Of a stretch of 64,000 bases of DNA, positions 8,801-18,317 are shown one piece after another. Under the pieces are notes generated by a model. It searched no databases. It saw nothing but the letters and a program-made list of their open reading frames with translations, and was not told the origin of the DNA. This DNA is from Ignavibacteria bacterium (GTDB lineage Bacteria > Bacteroidota > Ignavibacteria > Kapaibacteriales > Kapaibacteriaceae). The stretch is from assembly GCA_947495975.1 (NCBI GenBank), contig CANMBE010000005.1:62001-126000 (forward strand). Reading direction: 5' to 3'. A program made the position numbers and the translations under genes. Each line of letters begins with the position of its first letter. Positions within the stretch are counted from its first letter, which is position 1.

Positions 8801-9852
8801 TGGATGTAACGCAAGCCGGTCAGGCTGTAACGATAGCTGCACTAAGCACAGTTGTTGTTGAGGGAGATCTTACTCGCGCGCAGCAAACAGCAACGGATGT
8901 GTCTTTTGAAGGAAACGTAACGATTTCACTCCTTGATGCTAATCGTACGCTAACGGTTGTTGACACAGATATTTATAGGACAGTCAACACATTTACAAAG
9001 TCAGGCCCGGCACTTTGTCGCGGATCGTTTAAAGTGGAGAATGGTCGGTTCACAGGCACGTTCGTCGTACCAAAGGACATATCGTTCTCTTCACAAGCAG
9101 CAGGTCTTTATGGCTATGCAGCGAGTAATGATCAGCGCTATGCAATGGGTGTTACTGACCGCGTAGTTGTAGATGGCGTTACAAGCATCTCCGATCCAGA
9201 AACCAGCGGTCCGGAGATGAAGATTTTTCTCGATTCGCGCAACTTTGTTCCTGGCGGAATCACTCGTCCAAGTCCTATTCTCATTGTTGATCTTCACGAT
9301 GCCACGGGAATCAACACGACCGGTGTTGGTATTGGTCACGACATTGAAGCTACGTTTGACGAAGGACGCCTGATTGAGATACTCACACCATCTTTTACAA
9401 CATCACTCAGCAACAGTAGGGCGGGCAGCGCTCAGAAGCAGATTTTTGGTCTCGCTTCTGGACTTCATTCGGTTCGTGTGCAGGCTTGGGATGTGCTGAA
9501 TAATGTCAGTTCTGCATCTACAACGTTCCGCATCGTTGAATCGCCGGACGGAATAGCTGCGGAGAATCTTTCGAATTTTCCCAACCCATTCACCACGAGC
9601 ACTACAATACGATACACGCACGCAAGTCCTAGACCCTTTAATGCAACCTTGCTCATTTACGACGTACGCGGCGAATTGGTAGCAGAGAGCCCGATGCGTG
9701 TAACGGACATGCAAACGGCTGAAGTGGTGTGGAATGGACGAGACAATGCTGGATCACTCGTTGGCTCAGGGATGTACCAAGCCGTTGTTCGGTTAGTAGA
9801 TGAGTTGGGTTCCGTAAGCTTTGTGAGTGGGAAACTAAGCCTCGTTCACTAA
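5854..9852 (+). CDS. porU: Type IX secretion sortase PorU (peptidase family C25)
   Basis: This 1332-residue exported gingipain-family cysteine peptidase resembles PorU, which removes the C-terminal sorting domain of type IX cargo and attaches the cargo to lipopolysaccharide at the cell surface. A signal peptide covers about residues 15-43; the start could also be the ATG at 5896. A long beta-rich N-terminal half precedes the C25 domain. The catalytic dyad is visible as H841 in WIGHGNP and C876 in TAATCDFARWD. The C-terminus (from about 1240) is a FlgD-like Ig/sorting domain starting NFPNPFTTSTTIRY. porV follows 33 nt later, as in other type IX loci. The protein is somewhat longer than the Porphyromonas protein (roughly 1150 residues). 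Confidence 0.92.
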   Translation: MLRMNDPQRPKKVNMINFIYVTARVLCVLSVVGIVASTSSFARLPKGIAVQEQTSKVLSFTYVPKILRWDTVNTFNSATIRPVIDGAQIRASSDGSIVQWIVTVDCIVPSPLGFRVDRSDFRTLTLASSLPFTVEHLADRMRAQMPSPLSQRVTVTYDGIAGDRHIARISIVVASRENGRTTITRSADVRLTFAGGIASAGRAPSALGVINPLAPWLTAPSVYSKKNESVQNTESFENMFRMSIDREGMYRLTADQLRSAGVPTDAEAARTIRVFGRGGLELPEEVDSAMTSMLREQPITVRTNGDGSVRDVIFYASATTGWNRDKSTIRHYIHHYAKTSTCYLTYGGIDGLRASPRAASAAEATIRPTIVTGRVFNEDEIASPYSSGSGRRWLGRTIENGGSIVMNTILPGLVRTGAVEYRYVVAHRGGVTGAMTVTENGTFVAQTSIRAVPKYMDAYTTFGKGVIDAQTLPADARSVLRLSYSSTDKSTSGMLDWFEIHYPRQMQASESEFEFWTVSGAGVHEYAVNGFSGDLFGVDVTDRTRPQMVENVSAIGGMFVIRESIDSSIARRYFLSSNLRSTTLSRITFPHLHARPRAASLLVITDPSLQPSAQRYADYRISMNKISARVITTDEIYSEFSYGMQDPTAIRDFIAMAYAAWTPRPTAVLFWGDGHFDYKNISTSVPNYVIPYESLDPDDQDYGLVTYTTDDYYVRVAGEDNRPELAIGRMPITSNQIGDRITSKIRLYENSASTDDWRTRITLVADDGQQGDGLSDGDTHLDQSEILAREYTPAEFQIRKIYMVEYPTENVARGRRKPTVTQDMVSTLNTSGSLILNWIGHGNPRVWAHEGIFARETTPSLLSNATKPFFLTAATCDFARWDMTETMSGAEDLLLLETGGAIGVFSAARVVFSLANAELNQEFYSDLFTRGVSGEYPTLGEAMYSVKQKYNGNNDEKFHLLGDPTMRILVPEQTVRFTKINGVDVTQAGQAVTIAALSTVVVEGDLTRAQQTATDVSFEGNVTISLLDANRTLTVVDTDIYRTVNTFTKSGPALCRGSFKVENGRFTGTFVVPKDISFSSQAAGLYGYAASNDQRYAMGVTDRVVVDGVTSISDPETSGPEMKIFLDSRNFVPGGITRPSPILIVDLHDATGINTTGVGIGHDIEATFDEGRLIEILTPSFTTSLSNSRAGSAQKQIFGLASGLHSVRVQAWDVLNNVSSASTTFRIVESPDGIAAENLSNFPNPFTTSTTIRYTHASPRPFNATLLIYDVRGELVAESPMRVTDMQTAEVVWNGRDNAGSLVGSGMYQAVVRLVDELGSVSFVSGKLSLVH

Positions 9853-9885
9853 CTTTGCTTCTTCATTGCGAGACTAGGAGAGAAC

Positions 9886-10956
9886 ATGACGCTGATCCGC
9901 ACCTGCGGGATTCTTATGACCACTGTTGTTCTTGCTGCTACCGTATCCTACGGACAGGCAGGGGGAGCAGCAGTTCCGTTTTTGCTAATCAGTCCTGATG
10001 CCCGCGCCAGTGGGATGGGTGATGTTGGAACAGCGATGGCTGACGATATCAACGCCGTGTTCTGGAATCCGGGTGGGCTAGCGTTCAATCAAACGTCCAA
10101 TCAAGTAGCATTGAGCTATTCAAAGTGGCTTCCGCAGTTTAATGCTGACCTCTTTTACTCCTATGGGTCGTATGGTCAATACGTAGATGCCATCGGTGGT
10201 ACACTTGCCGGAACGTTTATTTTTATGAATCTCGGTGAGTTTACAAAGACCAACGAAAGTGGTCAAGCCCTTGGCAAGTTCCGCTCCAATGAGTTCAGTA
10301 TTGGACTTTCTTACGGTACTGAAATTTCACCTGATCTGGGTGCTGGCGTCCAAATCAAATACATCCAGTCAAACCTTGCTCCTGCCAGTGTAGGGCAATC
10401 TGGTGCTGGAACTGGTATATCGAGTGCCTTTGACCTTGGCTTCTTGTGGCGTCCATCAAAGCTCACCGTGTTTGGTGCGAATCTCGATAACACATTGCGG
10501 CTTGGTGTGAATCTTCAAAACGTGGGTCCAAAGATGACCTACGATAAAGAATCCGACCCACTGCCAACAAACCTTCGTCTTGGTATTGCCATAAAGCTTG
10601 TTGAAGACGAATTCAATGACCTCACAATTACCTCAGACTTCATGAAGCTTCTCGTGAAGCGCGACTCTCTTGGCTCTGATCCTATTCCGAAGTCGTTCAT
10701 TACGGCTTGGGGCGTAGGTGGCATTGAAACAGGCATCGGTATGGAGTATATCTATGACCGTATCGTTGCATTGCGTGGTGGCTACTTCACTGAGCCAGCC
10801 TCTGCTGGCGCACGCGAGTATTTTACCCTCGGTGCTGGTGTCCGCTATGATGTATTCAAGGTAGACTTCAGCTACATCCTCACGGTTGAGCAGAATCACC
10901 CTCTGGGTAACACTCTTCGCTTCTCATTGCTTGTTGATTGGGGAACGGAAGGCTAA
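9886..10956 (+). CDS. porV: Type IX secretion outer-membrane protein PorV (LptO)
   Basis: This 356-residue protein with an N-terminal signal peptide (about residues 1-25) is a FadL-like outer-membrane beta-barrel of the PorV family. PorV shuttles type IX cargo from the secretion pore to the PorU sortase. The family signature is the early stretch PFLLISPDARASGMGDVG followed by AVFWNPGGLAF; alternating hydrophobic strands and terminal aromatic residues follow. It is downstream of porU and probably co-transcribed. Its stop codon overlaps the stop of the convergent DedA gene by 4 nt, leaving no room for a separate terminator. Confidence 0.92.
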   Translation: MTLIRTCGILMTTVVLAATVSYGQAGGAAVPFLLISPDARASGMGDVGTAMADDINAVFWNPGGLAFNQTSNQVALSYSKWLPQFNADLFYSYGSYGQYVDAIGGTLAGTFIFMNLGEFTKTNESGQALGKFRSNEFSIGLSYGTEISPDLGAGVQIKYIQSNLAPASVGQSGAGTGISSAFDLGFLWRPSKLTVFGANLDNTLRLGVNLQNVGPKMTYDKESDPLPTNLRLGIAIKLVEDEFNDLTITSDFMKLLVKRDSLGSDPIPKSFITAWGVGGIETGIGMEYIYDRIVALRGGYFTEPASAGAREYFTLGAGVRYDVFKVDFSYILTVEQNHPLGNTLRFSLLVDWGTEG

Positions 10957-11549
10957 CGCTTTTTCTGCTTGCGGTAGTACCAAATGCCCAGGCCCGCAAC
11001 GATAAGCCCTGTAACCACCCAACCGTACGCTGCAATGTATTGATCTACGTCGCGCCAGCGGCTTCCAACAGTCACACCTATTGTGAGTAGTATAGCGTTC
11101 CAAATCGTTGCACTTACTGCGCTGTAGATGACTGTACGTGGAAAAGGGAGGCGAGAAATGCCGGCCACAAAGGCAACAACCGCGCGTGTACCTGCTAAAA
11201 AGCGGTTGGCGATGATGATGAGGCCGTGATATTTGTCAAACCATCGCTTTACCTTGGCAATGAGATCGCGTGTAATGAATGGTACAAGGGGCGAATCAGC
11301 GATAGCATCGCCATAACGCCTTCCTAGACCATAGGCTGTTGAAAAGCCTAGGACAGACCCTGCTGTGGCCGCAATCAGGGTTGGAACGAAGCCTACCACG
11401 CCAACGCCTACAATCGTGCCAATGAATACCAGGAGAACGTCACTTGGAGAAGGCGGAAAGAGATTTTCCACATAGGCAATTGCGAACGTAAGTGCCAAGA
11501 CGCCCCATGGGGGGAGTCCCATGAAGAAAGTAACGAGAGTTTCAAGCAT
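10953..11549 (-). CDS. DedA family membrane protein
   Basis: This 198-residue inner-membrane protein belongs to the DedA/SNARE-associated family, whose members are implicated in polyprenyl-phosphate or phospholipid flipping and in membrane homeostasis. Hallmarks are the re-entrant region with PPSPSDVLLVFIG near residue 32, the basic motif NRFLAGTRAVVAFVAG and a final membrane helix ending in a short basic tail. It stands alone on the minus strand: convergent with porV (4-nt overlap of stop codons) and divergent from the P5C dehydrogenase, with about 70 bp between starts. Confidence 0.88.
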   Translation of the reverse strand: MLETLVTFFMGLPPWGVLALTFAIAYVENLFPPSPSDVLLVFIGTIVGVGVVGFVPTLIAATAGSVLGFSTAYGLGRRYGDAIADSPLVPFITRDLIAKVKRWFDKYHGLIIIANRFLAGTRAVVAFVAGISRLPFPRTVIYSAVSATIWNAILLTIGVTVGSRWRDVDQYIAAYGWVVTGLIVAGLGIWYYRKQKKR

Positions 11550-11620
11550 AGGCTAGTTTTTGTGTGACGCCCAACCTACGACGATCTGGTGGTAATTTAC
11601 ATGTCTCCACTTACGAGGAT

Positions 11621-13171
11621 ATGATGAAAGCGTTTAAGAATGAAGTCTACCTTGATTTTACGAAGCCTTCAATTGCGGCTAAACAAAAGAGTGCCATTGA
11701 TGATGTGCGTAAAAAGTTTGGCAAAGAGTACCCAAACATCATTGGTGGAAAACGCCTCGTAACAAGAAATAAGACTGTCAGTCTCAACCCTGCTGATACA
11801 AAAGAAATCGTAGGAACGTTTCAAAAGTCTGGCGCAGAAGATGCAGAAAAGGCAATGAAGGCTGCATTAAAGGCGTTTGAGTCGTGGAAACTAGTGCCAA
11901 TGAAGAAGCGGGCTGACTTTCTCTTTGCGGCTGCAAACGTAATGCGTCGGCGTCGCCTAGAGATCAATGCATGGATGATTTCCGAAGTAGGGAAGAACTA
12001 CCTGGAGGCAGATGCGGACACGTGTGAAGCAATTGACTTCCTTGAGTTCTATGGACGCGATGCACTGCGCCTTGCTGGACCTCAGCCAATTGTACCACAA
12101 CCAGGTGAGAAAAACGAACTCGTTTACGTTCCGCTCGGCGTTGGCATCGTGATTCCACCATGGAATTTTCCATTTGCAATCCTTGCAGGAATGTCTGCAG
12201 CAGCTATCGTTTCAGGCAATGCAATTGTCCTAAAACCATCAAGCGATTCTCCAATGATGGGCTGGTTGTTTGCAGACATCATGAAGGAAGTTGGTCTGCC
12301 TGCGGGCGTTCTCAATTACTTCGTTGCGTCAGGGTCCGAAGCGGGAGACTACCTTGTTGGCCATCCAAAAACGCGCTTCGTTACGTTTACTGGCTCAATG
12401 CTCGTTGGCCTGCATGTAAATGAATTGGCAGCTAAAACTGCACCGGGCCAAATCTGGATCAAACGAGTTGTGGCAGAAATGGGCGGCAAAGACGCAATCG
12501 TTGTTGACTCAGATGCAGACGTGGACGCTGCTGTGGTTGGTGCCGTAGCCGCTGCTTTCAGCTATCAAGGTCAGAAGTGTTCGGCCTGTTCACGTGTGAT
12601 TGTTGATGCAAAAATCTACGATGAGTTTGTCGCAAAGATCAAGGTTGAAGTAGCCAAGATCACAATTGGAAACCCAAAAGATGATGTCCGCATGGGCCCA
12701 GTTGTAAGCCAACGTGCCGAAAAATCTATCTTGGAATACATCGAGATTGGCAAAAAAGAGGGCAAGCTTATCTGTGGTGGCAAGAAGGTTAAGGGACTCA
12801 ACGGTTATTATATAGAGCCTACCGTCATCGTAAACGTCAAGCCCAATGCACGCATCATGCAGGAAGAGATTTTCGGCCCAGTGTTAGCAGTTTGTAAAGC
12901 CAAAAACTTTGATGATGCAATGACAATTGCTAACAATACCATTTATGGATTGACGGGCGCTGTTTACACGAACGACAAAAAGAAACTCGCTCGGGCTCGT
13001 GAAGAATTTCATTGCGGTAATCTCTATCTCAATCGCAAGTGCACTGGTGCAATGGTTGGCGGCCACCCCTTCGGTGGTTTTAACATGAGCGGAACAGATT
13101 CAAAAGCGGGTGGACACGACTACCTTATGCTCTTCTTACAAGCCAAGTCCATCGCAACGAAGGTGAAGTAG
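11621..13171 (+). CDS. rocA: 1-pyrroline-5-carboxylate dehydrogenase (RocA/PutA-C type)
   Basis: This 516-residue aldehyde dehydrogenase oxidises glutamate-5-semialdehyde to glutamate with NAD, the last step of proline and arginine breakdown. The catalytic cysteine is C320 in QGQKCSACS, the general-base glutamate is in AEMGGKD, and the proton relay PWNFPFAI is present. IGGKR and NPAD near the N-terminus match the RocA subgroup. I chose ATG 11621 (or 11624) because GAGG lies just upstream and the length then fits the family; the longer frame from 11564 would add 19 unrelated residues. No proline dehydrogenase is in the window. A small exported protein follows 7 nt later. Confidence 0.92.
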   Translation: MMKAFKNEVYLDFTKPSIAAKQKSAIDDVRKKFGKEYPNIIGGKRLVTRNKTVSLNPADTKEIVGTFQKSGAEDAEKAMKAALKAFESWKLVPMKKRADFLFAAANVMRRRRLEINAWMISEVGKNYLEADADTCEAIDFLEFYGRDALRLAGPQPIVPQPGEKNELVYVPLGVGIVIPPWNFPFAILAGMSAAAIVSGNAIVLKPSSDSPMMGWLFADIMKEVGLPAGVLNYFVASGSEAGDYLVGHPKTRFVTFTGSMLVGLHVNELAAKTAPGQIWIKRVVAEMGGKDAIVVDSDADVDAAVVGAVAAAFSYQGQKCSACSRVIVDAKIYDEFVAKIKVEVAKITIGNPKDDVRMGPVVSQRAEKSILEYIEIGKKEGKLICGGKKVKGLNGYYIEPTVIVNVKPNARIMQEEIFGPVLAVCKAKNFDDAMTIANNTIYGLTGAVYTNDKKKLARAREEFHCGNLYLNRKCTGAMVGGHPFGGFNMSGTDSKAGGHDYLMLFLQAKSIATKVK

Positions 13172-13178
13172 GTTCAAC

Positions 13179-13898
13179 ATGAAACATTTTCTGCTTCTCA
13201 TAACAATGTGCTTTTCTCTCGGCACGTTGGCTGCTCAAGAGTATAGCTTGTTCCATGGGACGTGGTTCAATGCAATGTTCATTGATGCTCTTCGGAAGAC
13301 CTCTTCGGTAGAGCAAGCCATGACAGCAAAGGGAATTGACGCGCCGCTGTATGTTCGCATCGACTCAACCAATCTTGACGGCAAGGTCGCGGCGGGCTAT
13401 GGGATAGCGAATACTCAACAGCTTCTTTTTCTCAAGACGTCCATTCCAAATGTTGGGATGAAGTGGGCAATTGGTACCATTGACGTGCCAATGTGGATTG
13501 TCTCCATTGATGAACGGAGTCAAACCTACATCTCGCTAACAAAGTTTGATAGTCTAGAAGGCAAACCGATTGTGCTCGGCAAGCTGCCTTCCAAGAATCC
13601 CGATCCGATGTTTATGTTGAAACGAATGGTGAATGCGTCGGTATTGAGCGGACAATGGGTCAGCTCAAAAGGAGCCACTACCTCGTTTACCACAAACATG
13701 GAAGCAACGATGAATGGAAATACGTTTCCATACGATCTTTCGATAGATAGCCAGTCGTATTCGGTTACGCTTACATCAAAACAAGGCAAGCCTGTTAGCT
13801 ACATAGTGCAGCGAATGGGGGATGGATTAACACTCACACCTGTTCACGGCGCTAAAGTTGGACAACAGCCTATTGCATTAAAAAGAAAGACGCTGTAG
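13179..13898 (+). CDS. Exported protein of unknown function
   Basis: I do not recognise this 239-residue protein. It has a clear signal peptide (residues 1-19, cleavage after LAA) and no further membrane segment. The body is beta-rich, with a PMWIVSIDERSQTYISL stretch and a serine/threonine-rich centre (SSKGATTSFTT). The gene starts 7 nt after the P5C dehydrogenase stop, so it is probably co-transcribed with it. No lipobox and no obvious sorting domain are seen. It probably ends in the periplasm or outer membrane. Confidence 0.8.
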   Translation: MKHFLLLITMCFSLGTLAAQEYSLFHGTWFNAMFIDALRKTSSVEQAMTAKGIDAPLYVRIDSTNLDGKVAAGYGIANTQQLLFLKTSIPNVGMKWAIGTIDVPMWIVSIDERSQTYISLTKFDSLEGKPIVLGKLPSKNPDPMFMLKRMVNASVLSGQWVSSKGATTSFTTNMEATMNGNTFPYDLSIDSQSYSVTLTSKQGKPVSYIVQRMGDGLTLTPVHGAKVGQQPIALKRKTL

Positions 13899-14094
13899 AG
13901 CAACTGCCCATTCATTCAGAAGCAACAACTGACTGGGCAACGTATCTGGCAAAATTCTGATGAATCTCAAGGTTGTTTTGTCTAAGAATGGACGCTGTTA
14001 TTAGCTGTTTATAAAAAATGGAGCCCATGGGATTTCTTTAAATACATTCTACGGCCGCCACAAACGTACGCTAACCCTTATATGTCACAAACAC

Positions 14095-14126
14095 TTGCTT
14101 CATATGCCCCCTATGTTGTATGTTTG
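14095..14126 (+). promoter_or_regulatory. Candidate promoter of rplS
   Basis: TTG at 14095-14097 is followed after 21 nt by TATGTTTG (14119-14126), which matches the Bacteroidota -7 element TAnnTTTG. The predicted leader is about 34 nt. The remaining part of this 267-bp intergenic region (13899-14094) holds no feature that I can support. Confidence 0.5.
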
Positions 14127-14166
14127 CTGTCCTCAATACAACGCAACTTAAATCGGAGAATAAATA

Positions 14167-14550
14167 ATGCACCCCAAGGTCAAAAATATCGAGACGATGG
14201 CCTCTGCTGAAGCCTACGAGCTGCGCAAAGCAAAAGCAGGTGATGTATCGATTGATATTCCTTCATTCCGCCCGGGCGACACCGTCAAGATCGCTGTTCG
14301 AGTAGTTGAAGGCGAAAAAGAACGTATCCAAAATTTCCAAGGTGTGGTTATTGCCCGCCGTGGAAGTGGCATGAACGAAACATTCCGTGTTCGCAAGATT
14401 TCGAACGGTGTGGGTGTTGAGCGTATTTTCCCGCTGCATTCGCCAACGATTCAGTCGATGCAGGTCCTTAAGGAAGGCTCTGTTCGTCGCGCTAAGTTGT
14501 ATTACCTCCGCGGAATGAGCGAAAAGAAGATCCGTCAAAAACTGTCGTAA
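14167..14550 (+). CDS. rplS: 50S ribosomal protein L19
   Basis: This 127-residue ribosomal protein lies at the 30S-50S interface. Recognised by the motifs [41 protein letters not shown] and [11 protein letters not shown], followed by RRAKLYYLR at the end. GGAG lies 8 nt before the ATG. In many bacteria rplS ends an rpsP-rimM-trmD-rplS operon. Here it has its own upstream region and is closed by its own terminator, so it is probably transcribed alone. Confidence 0.98.
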   Translation: MHPKVKNIETMASAEAYELRKAKAGDVSIDIPSFRPGDTVKIAVRVVEGEKERIQNFQGVVIARRGSGMNETFRVRKISNGVGVERIFPLHSPTIQSMQVLKEGSVRRAKLYYLRGMSEKKIRQKLS

Positions 14551-14555
14551 TTGAT

Positions 14556-14580
14556 TGGGGCTTCGGCCCCATTTTTTTTT
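14556..14580 (+). terminator. Intrinsic terminator after rplS
   Basis: A 6-bp G+C-rich stem (14556-14561 with 14566-14571) closed by a TTCG tetraloop is followed by nine T residues. It starts 5 nt after the rplS stop and ends 7 nt before the cinA start, so cinA needs read-through or a promoter inside rplS. Confidence 0.95.
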
Positions 14581-14587
14581 GGCCTTT

Positions 14588-15826
14588 ATGAACGTAGCGC
14601 TGATCTCCATCGGCGATGAGATCCTCATCGGCCAGATAGTCAATCGCAATGCCGCGTGGATTGCAGAAACCGTTACGGCAATTGGTTGCCATGTGGTTGA
14701 GCATTGTGTTGTAGCTGATGATTCGCAGCAGTTGATGAATACCATCGACCGACTTCGAATAACAAGCGATGTGCTGCTGTTGACAGGGGGCTTAGGGCCA
14801 ACACATGATGACGTTACGAAGACAGTGCTTGTAGAATATTTCCAAGACGTACTCGTAGAGTCTTCCGATTGGATGAAGCATCTCACGTGGATGTCGCAGC
14901 GCGGACGCGAAGTTACTGAACGCAACGCGGCACAGGCACTTACGCCATCTACTGCAACTCTGCTCTCAAACCCCATTGGCACAGCACCTGGGTTGCTCTT
15001 TAACCGAGATGGTATCATCATCGTTGCCATGCCGGGTGTGCCCAATGAAATGAAGAGCATCATGGAGAGCCATGTTGTGCCTCTTCTCCATTCAAAATTA
15101 GTTGTTCAAGGAAATGCCACAACTCAGTATTACACAATGCTGACAACGGGTATTGCTGAGAGCAATCTTGCCGATCTCATTGGGGACCCAATGATGTTTC
15201 TTAGCGGATCAACACTGGCATTTCTGCCTAACTATACTGGTGTACGATTGCGTATTGGTGTTACTGGCCTAACGCAGGAACAGCGCGATAAGGAACGAAT
15301 GCGTGTAGCATCTGTTTTGCGTGAGCGCGCAGGCCGATTCATCTACGGTCACGATGATCAAACCCTCTCAGGCGTTGTAGGACACCATCTTGCAGAACGC
15401 GGTCAATCCGTTTCTGTAGCTGAATCATGCACAGGTGGACTCTTGGGCGCAGCATGCACTGACGCGCCTGGAAGCAGTGTGTGGTTTCACGGAGGAGTGA
15501 TCACCTATAGCAATGATTCAAAGGTGAGAGAGCTCGGAGTTCATCAATCAGACATCGATCGTTGCGGTGCAGTGAGTGAAGAAGTAGCGCGACGCATGGC
15601 ACTCGGCGTGCAAGAAAAATTTGGAACAACGTATGGAATTGGTATCACCGGAGTTGCCGGGCCTGACGGTGGCACGGTGGATAAACCAGTTGGTACTGTG
15701 TGGATCTCTGTTGCAGGTCCCGCTGAGCAGACAACATTGAAGTATCATTTTGGTGCTGACCGCCGCATCAACCGAGAGCGAAGTGTGGGTGCCGCTCTTG
15801 GTATGTTATGGAAGATCGTGCGATGA
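14588..15826 (+). CDS. cinA: CinA, nicotinamide-nucleotide amidase / ADP-ribose pyrophosphatase-like protein
   Basis: This 412-residue two-domain protein. The N-terminal part (about 1-170) is a MoCF-type domain (ISIGDEILIGQIVNRNAAW, LLTGGLGPTHDDVT), which in studied CinA proteins hydrolyses ADP-ribose. The C-terminal part (about 255-412) is the PncC amidase domain (SVAESCTGGLLGA, GVAGPDGGT) that deamidates NMN in pyridine-nucleotide salvage. The ATG at 14588 is correct: an upstream in-frame TTG at 14555 lies inside the rplS terminator. The stop overlaps the tsaD start (ATGA). Confidence 0.94.
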   Translation: MNVALISIGDEILIGQIVNRNAAWIAETVTAIGCHVVEHCVVADDSQQLMNTIDRLRITSDVLLLTGGLGPTHDDVTKTVLVEYFQDVLVESSDWMKHLTWMSQRGREVTERNAAQALTPSTATLLSNPIGTAPGLLFNRDGIIIVAMPGVPNEMKSIMESHVVPLLHSKLVVQGNATTQYYTMLTTGIAESNLADLIGDPMMFLSGSTLAFLPNYTGVRLRIGVTGLTQEQRDKERMRVASVLRERAGRFIYGHDDQTLSGVVGHHLAERGQSVSVAESCTGGLLGAACTDAPGSSVWFHGGVITYSNDSKVRELGVHQSDIDRCGAVSEEVARRMALGVQEKFGTTYGIGITGVAGPDGGTVDKPVGTVWISVAGPAEQTTLKYHFGADRRINRERSVGAALGMLWKIVR

Positions 15827-16836
15827 CGATTCTTGCTATTGAAACATCGTGTGACGATACAGCAGCAGCGGTTGTAAGAGATGGCGATGTTCTGAGTAAC
15901 ATCATCTCCTCACAAGAAATTCATAACCAGTATGGTGGTATTGTACCAGAACTTGCATCACGCGAACACGTAAAGGGTATCGTACCTATTGTACATGCGG
16001 CATTGCAAGAAGCACGGGTAAGTATTGAGAGTGTTGATGCTGTTGCAGTTACGTATGGTCCAGGCCTGGCCGGGTCACTCCTTGTTGGAGCGCATTTTGC
16101 AAAGGGGCTCGCCATGCGGTTTGCAAAGCCCCTTATCCCTATCCATCACATTGAAGCGCATGTATATTCTGGCTATCTGGAAGAACCAGATCTTGTGTAT
16201 CCAAGCATATGCCTCGTTGTAAGCGGGGGACACACAAGTATCTTTCATGTGAAAGATGTTTCAACATTTGAAGTGTTGGGATCAACAAAGGATGATGCAG
16301 CCGGAGAAGCATTTGACAAAATCGCGAAGCTTGTTGGTCTTGGCTACCCTGGTGGACCTCATATAGACAGACTCGCTGGTTTTGGAAATGCTCAGGCATT
16401 CAATTTTCCACGCGGTCTTTTCTATGATCAGAACTATGATTTTTCCTTCAGCGGTCTGAAGACAGCCGTGAGACGCGAAGTAGAGAAACTGCGATCCATA
16501 GGAGATGACCTTCCTATCAATGATCTTTGTGCATCAGCACAAACTGCAATCGTTGATGTACTCGTATCAAAGACAATGCGCGCGATTGACACGTTAGGAA
16601 TTGGCGCAGTTGTTATTGCCGGCGGTGTGAGTGCAAACTCCGAACTACGCACACGTATGAGCGCGGCTGCTGCGCAACGGGGGGTTACGTTTGTTGCTCC
16701 ACGGCTTGACTATTGCATTGACAATGCTGCCATGATTGCAAACGTGGCACAGCTTCGATATGGCAACACAATGAGTAATGCCGCGCAACTCAATAATTTA
16801 GACTTTACAGTTTCGCCAAAGGCATTGCGGGCTTGA
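15823..16836 (+). CDS. tsaD: tRNA N6-adenosine threonylcarbamoyltransferase TsaD
   Basis: This 337-residue ASKHA-fold enzyme transfers the threonylcarbamoyl group to A37 of ANN-decoding tRNAs, working with TsaB and TsaE. Motifs: LAIETSCDDTAAAV at the N-terminus, the metal-binding histidines in HHIEAH, LVVSGGHTS, and GGVSANSELR for nucleotide binding. Length is typical. Its ATG overlaps the cinA stop, so translation is coupled to cinA. It converges on glyA with a 39-bp gap. One of the tRNAs here, tRNA-Thr(CGT), is a substrate type for this modification. Confidence 0.97.
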   Translation: MTILAIETSCDDTAAAVVRDGDVLSNIISSQEIHNQYGGIVPELASREHVKGIVPIVHAALQEARVSIESVDAVAVTYGPGLAGSLLVGAHFAKGLAMRFAKPLIPIHHIEAHVYSGYLEEPDLVYPSICLVVSGGHTSIFHVKDVSTFEVLGSTKDDAAGEAFDKIAKLVGLGYPGGPHIDRLAGFGNAQAFNFPRGLFYDQNYDFSFSGLKTAVRREVEKLRSIGDDLPINDLCASAQTAIVDVLVSKTMRAIDTLGIGAVVIAGGVSANSELRTRMSAAAAQRGVTFVAPRLDYCIDNAAMIANVAQLRYGNTMSNAAQLNNLDFTVSPKALRA

Positions 16837-16875
16837 CTCACTAGGGCATAGGGTTAAAACCCTCTATCATAAGTC

Positions 16876-18288
16876 TTATGCCTTTAACCCTTTTACCTCA
16901 TCTACAACACTTTCAATGACGCCTTCAACGGTGTTCATTGCAGCGTCAATTGTTTCTCCGATGCTTTTGCCTCGTTCATCAGGAGAGTTGTTGAGTGAAG
17001 GGTAGAGCGGAAATTGACGGCAGAAATGTTTGACATCTTTCTTAACGGCTATATAAACGTCTTCCTTGCCAACGTTTGATACAACGCGATCAATAAGTCT
17101 TGCCATGTGTCTCATGTCTTCTTCATTCATGCCGCGGCTAGTCATTGCAGCTGTGCCCAAACGAATACCGCTCGTTACAAGGGGCGGCTGTGTGTCATAC
17201 GGCACAGCGTTCTTGTTGCATGTAATACCTGAAGTGTCAAGCGCATTCTCTGCTTGTTTTCCTGTCACATTTTTATTGCGCAGGTCAATAAGCATGAGGT
17301 GATTATCCGTTCCACCAGAGACAACAGCGTAGTCGAGCTTCATCATTTCGTCTGCCATCGCTACAGCGTTGCGGATCACTTGCTTTGTGTATTCGTCAAA
17401 TGAGTCAGTAAGGCACTCACCAAACGCAACGGCTTTTGCAGCAATCACGTGCATGAGTGGCCCGCCCTGAATACCAGGCATCACCATTGAATCAATGAGT
17501 TCACCCATAAGTTTTGTGCGCCCACTTTTAGGAGCCACCTTACCAAATGGATTCTCATAATTCTTACCCATAACGATTAGCCCACCGCGCGGACCTCTCA
17601 AGGTCTTGTGCGTTGTTGAGGTAACAATATCACAGTATGGAACGGGGCTCATGAGTCGCCCCTTTGCAATGAGTCCAGCAGGATGAGCGATATCTGCAAG
17701 AAGAAATGCACCAACCTTATCGGCGATCTCACGAAACTTTGCAAAATCAATTTCACGTGAATACGCACTTGCGCCCACGGTGATCATCTTGGGTTTATGA
17801 AACTTGGCAAGATCTTCAACAACGTTGTAGTCTATACGACCTGTTTCTTTGTCTAGACCATATCCAACGAAGTTGTAGAACATGCCTGAGAAGTTCACAG
17901 GAGAGCCATGCGTAAGATGTCCGCCATGCGACAGATCCATGCCAAGGACAGTATCTCCCGGCTTGAGGTATGTGAAATACACAGCCATGTTTGCACCAGA
18001 GCCTGAGTGAGGCTGCACGTTTGCATATTCGGCGTCAAACAAAAGTTTTAGTCGATCGATTGCAATAGTCTCAGCAACGTCTACCCACTCACACCCGCCG
18101 TAATATCTTTTACCTGGATAACCTTCGGCGTATTTGTTTGTGAGAATACTCCCTTGAGCTTCCATCACACTGAGTGACGTAAAGTTCTCGCTTGCTATAA
18201 GCTCGATCTTGTCTTGCTGGCGCTCAAACTCGCCGTAAACAGCATTGTAAAGTTCAGGGTCGTTACTCTTAACGTGTGGATACATCAT
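16876..18288 (-). CDS. glyA: Serine hydroxymethyltransferase
   Basis: This 470-residue PLP enzyme interconverts serine and glycine with tetrahydrofolate, the main source of one-carbon units. Motifs: [36 protein letters not shown], and the PLP-lysine K228 in [13 protein letters not shown]. The C-terminus is longer than the E. coli enzyme and typical of FCB bacteria. I chose the ATG at 18288. The frame continues upstream to 18351, but those 21 codons run through a hairpin and do not resemble the family. An exported sorting-domain protein lies directly upstream on the same strand. Confidence 0.96.
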   Translation of the reverse strand: MMYPHVKSNDPELYNAVYGEFERQQDKIELIASENFTSLSVMEAQGSILTNKYAEGYPGKRYYGGCEWVDVAETIAIDRLKLLFDAEYANVQPHSGSGANMAVYFTYLKPGDTVLGMDLSHGGHLTHGSPVNFSGMFYNFVGYGLDKETGRIDYNVVEDLAKFHKPKMITVGASAYSREIDFAKFREIADKVGAFLLADIAHPAGLIAKGRLMSPVPYCDIVTSTTHKTLRGPRGGLIVMGKNYENPFGKVAPKSGRTKLMGELIDSMVMPGIQGGPLMHVIAAKAVAFGECLTDSFDEYTKQVIRNAVAMADEMMKLDYAVVSGGTDNHLMLIDLRNKNVTGKQAENALDTSGITCNKNAVPYDTQPPLVTSGIRLGTAAMTSRGMNEEDMRHMARLIDRVVSNVGKEDVYIAVKKDVKHFCRQFPLYPSLNNSPDERGKSIGETIDAAMNTVEGVIESVVDEVKGLKA

Positions 18289-18317
18289 CTGCTTTTTGTT
18301 CCCATGTGATGACACAG

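Noticed and set aside
14555-14587. Earlier cinA start at TTG 14555
   Set aside because: Those codons are the rplS terminator stem and T-run; the MNVALISIGDEI start at 14588 matches the family.
14263-15063. 266-residue minus-strand frame across rplS and cinA
   Set aside because: It is antisense to two well-conserved genes and to the rplS terminator; no family resemblance.
16841-16890. Terminator between tsaD and glyA
   Set aside because: Short palindromes exist (for example 16850-16863), but no arm is followed by a T-run on either strand.
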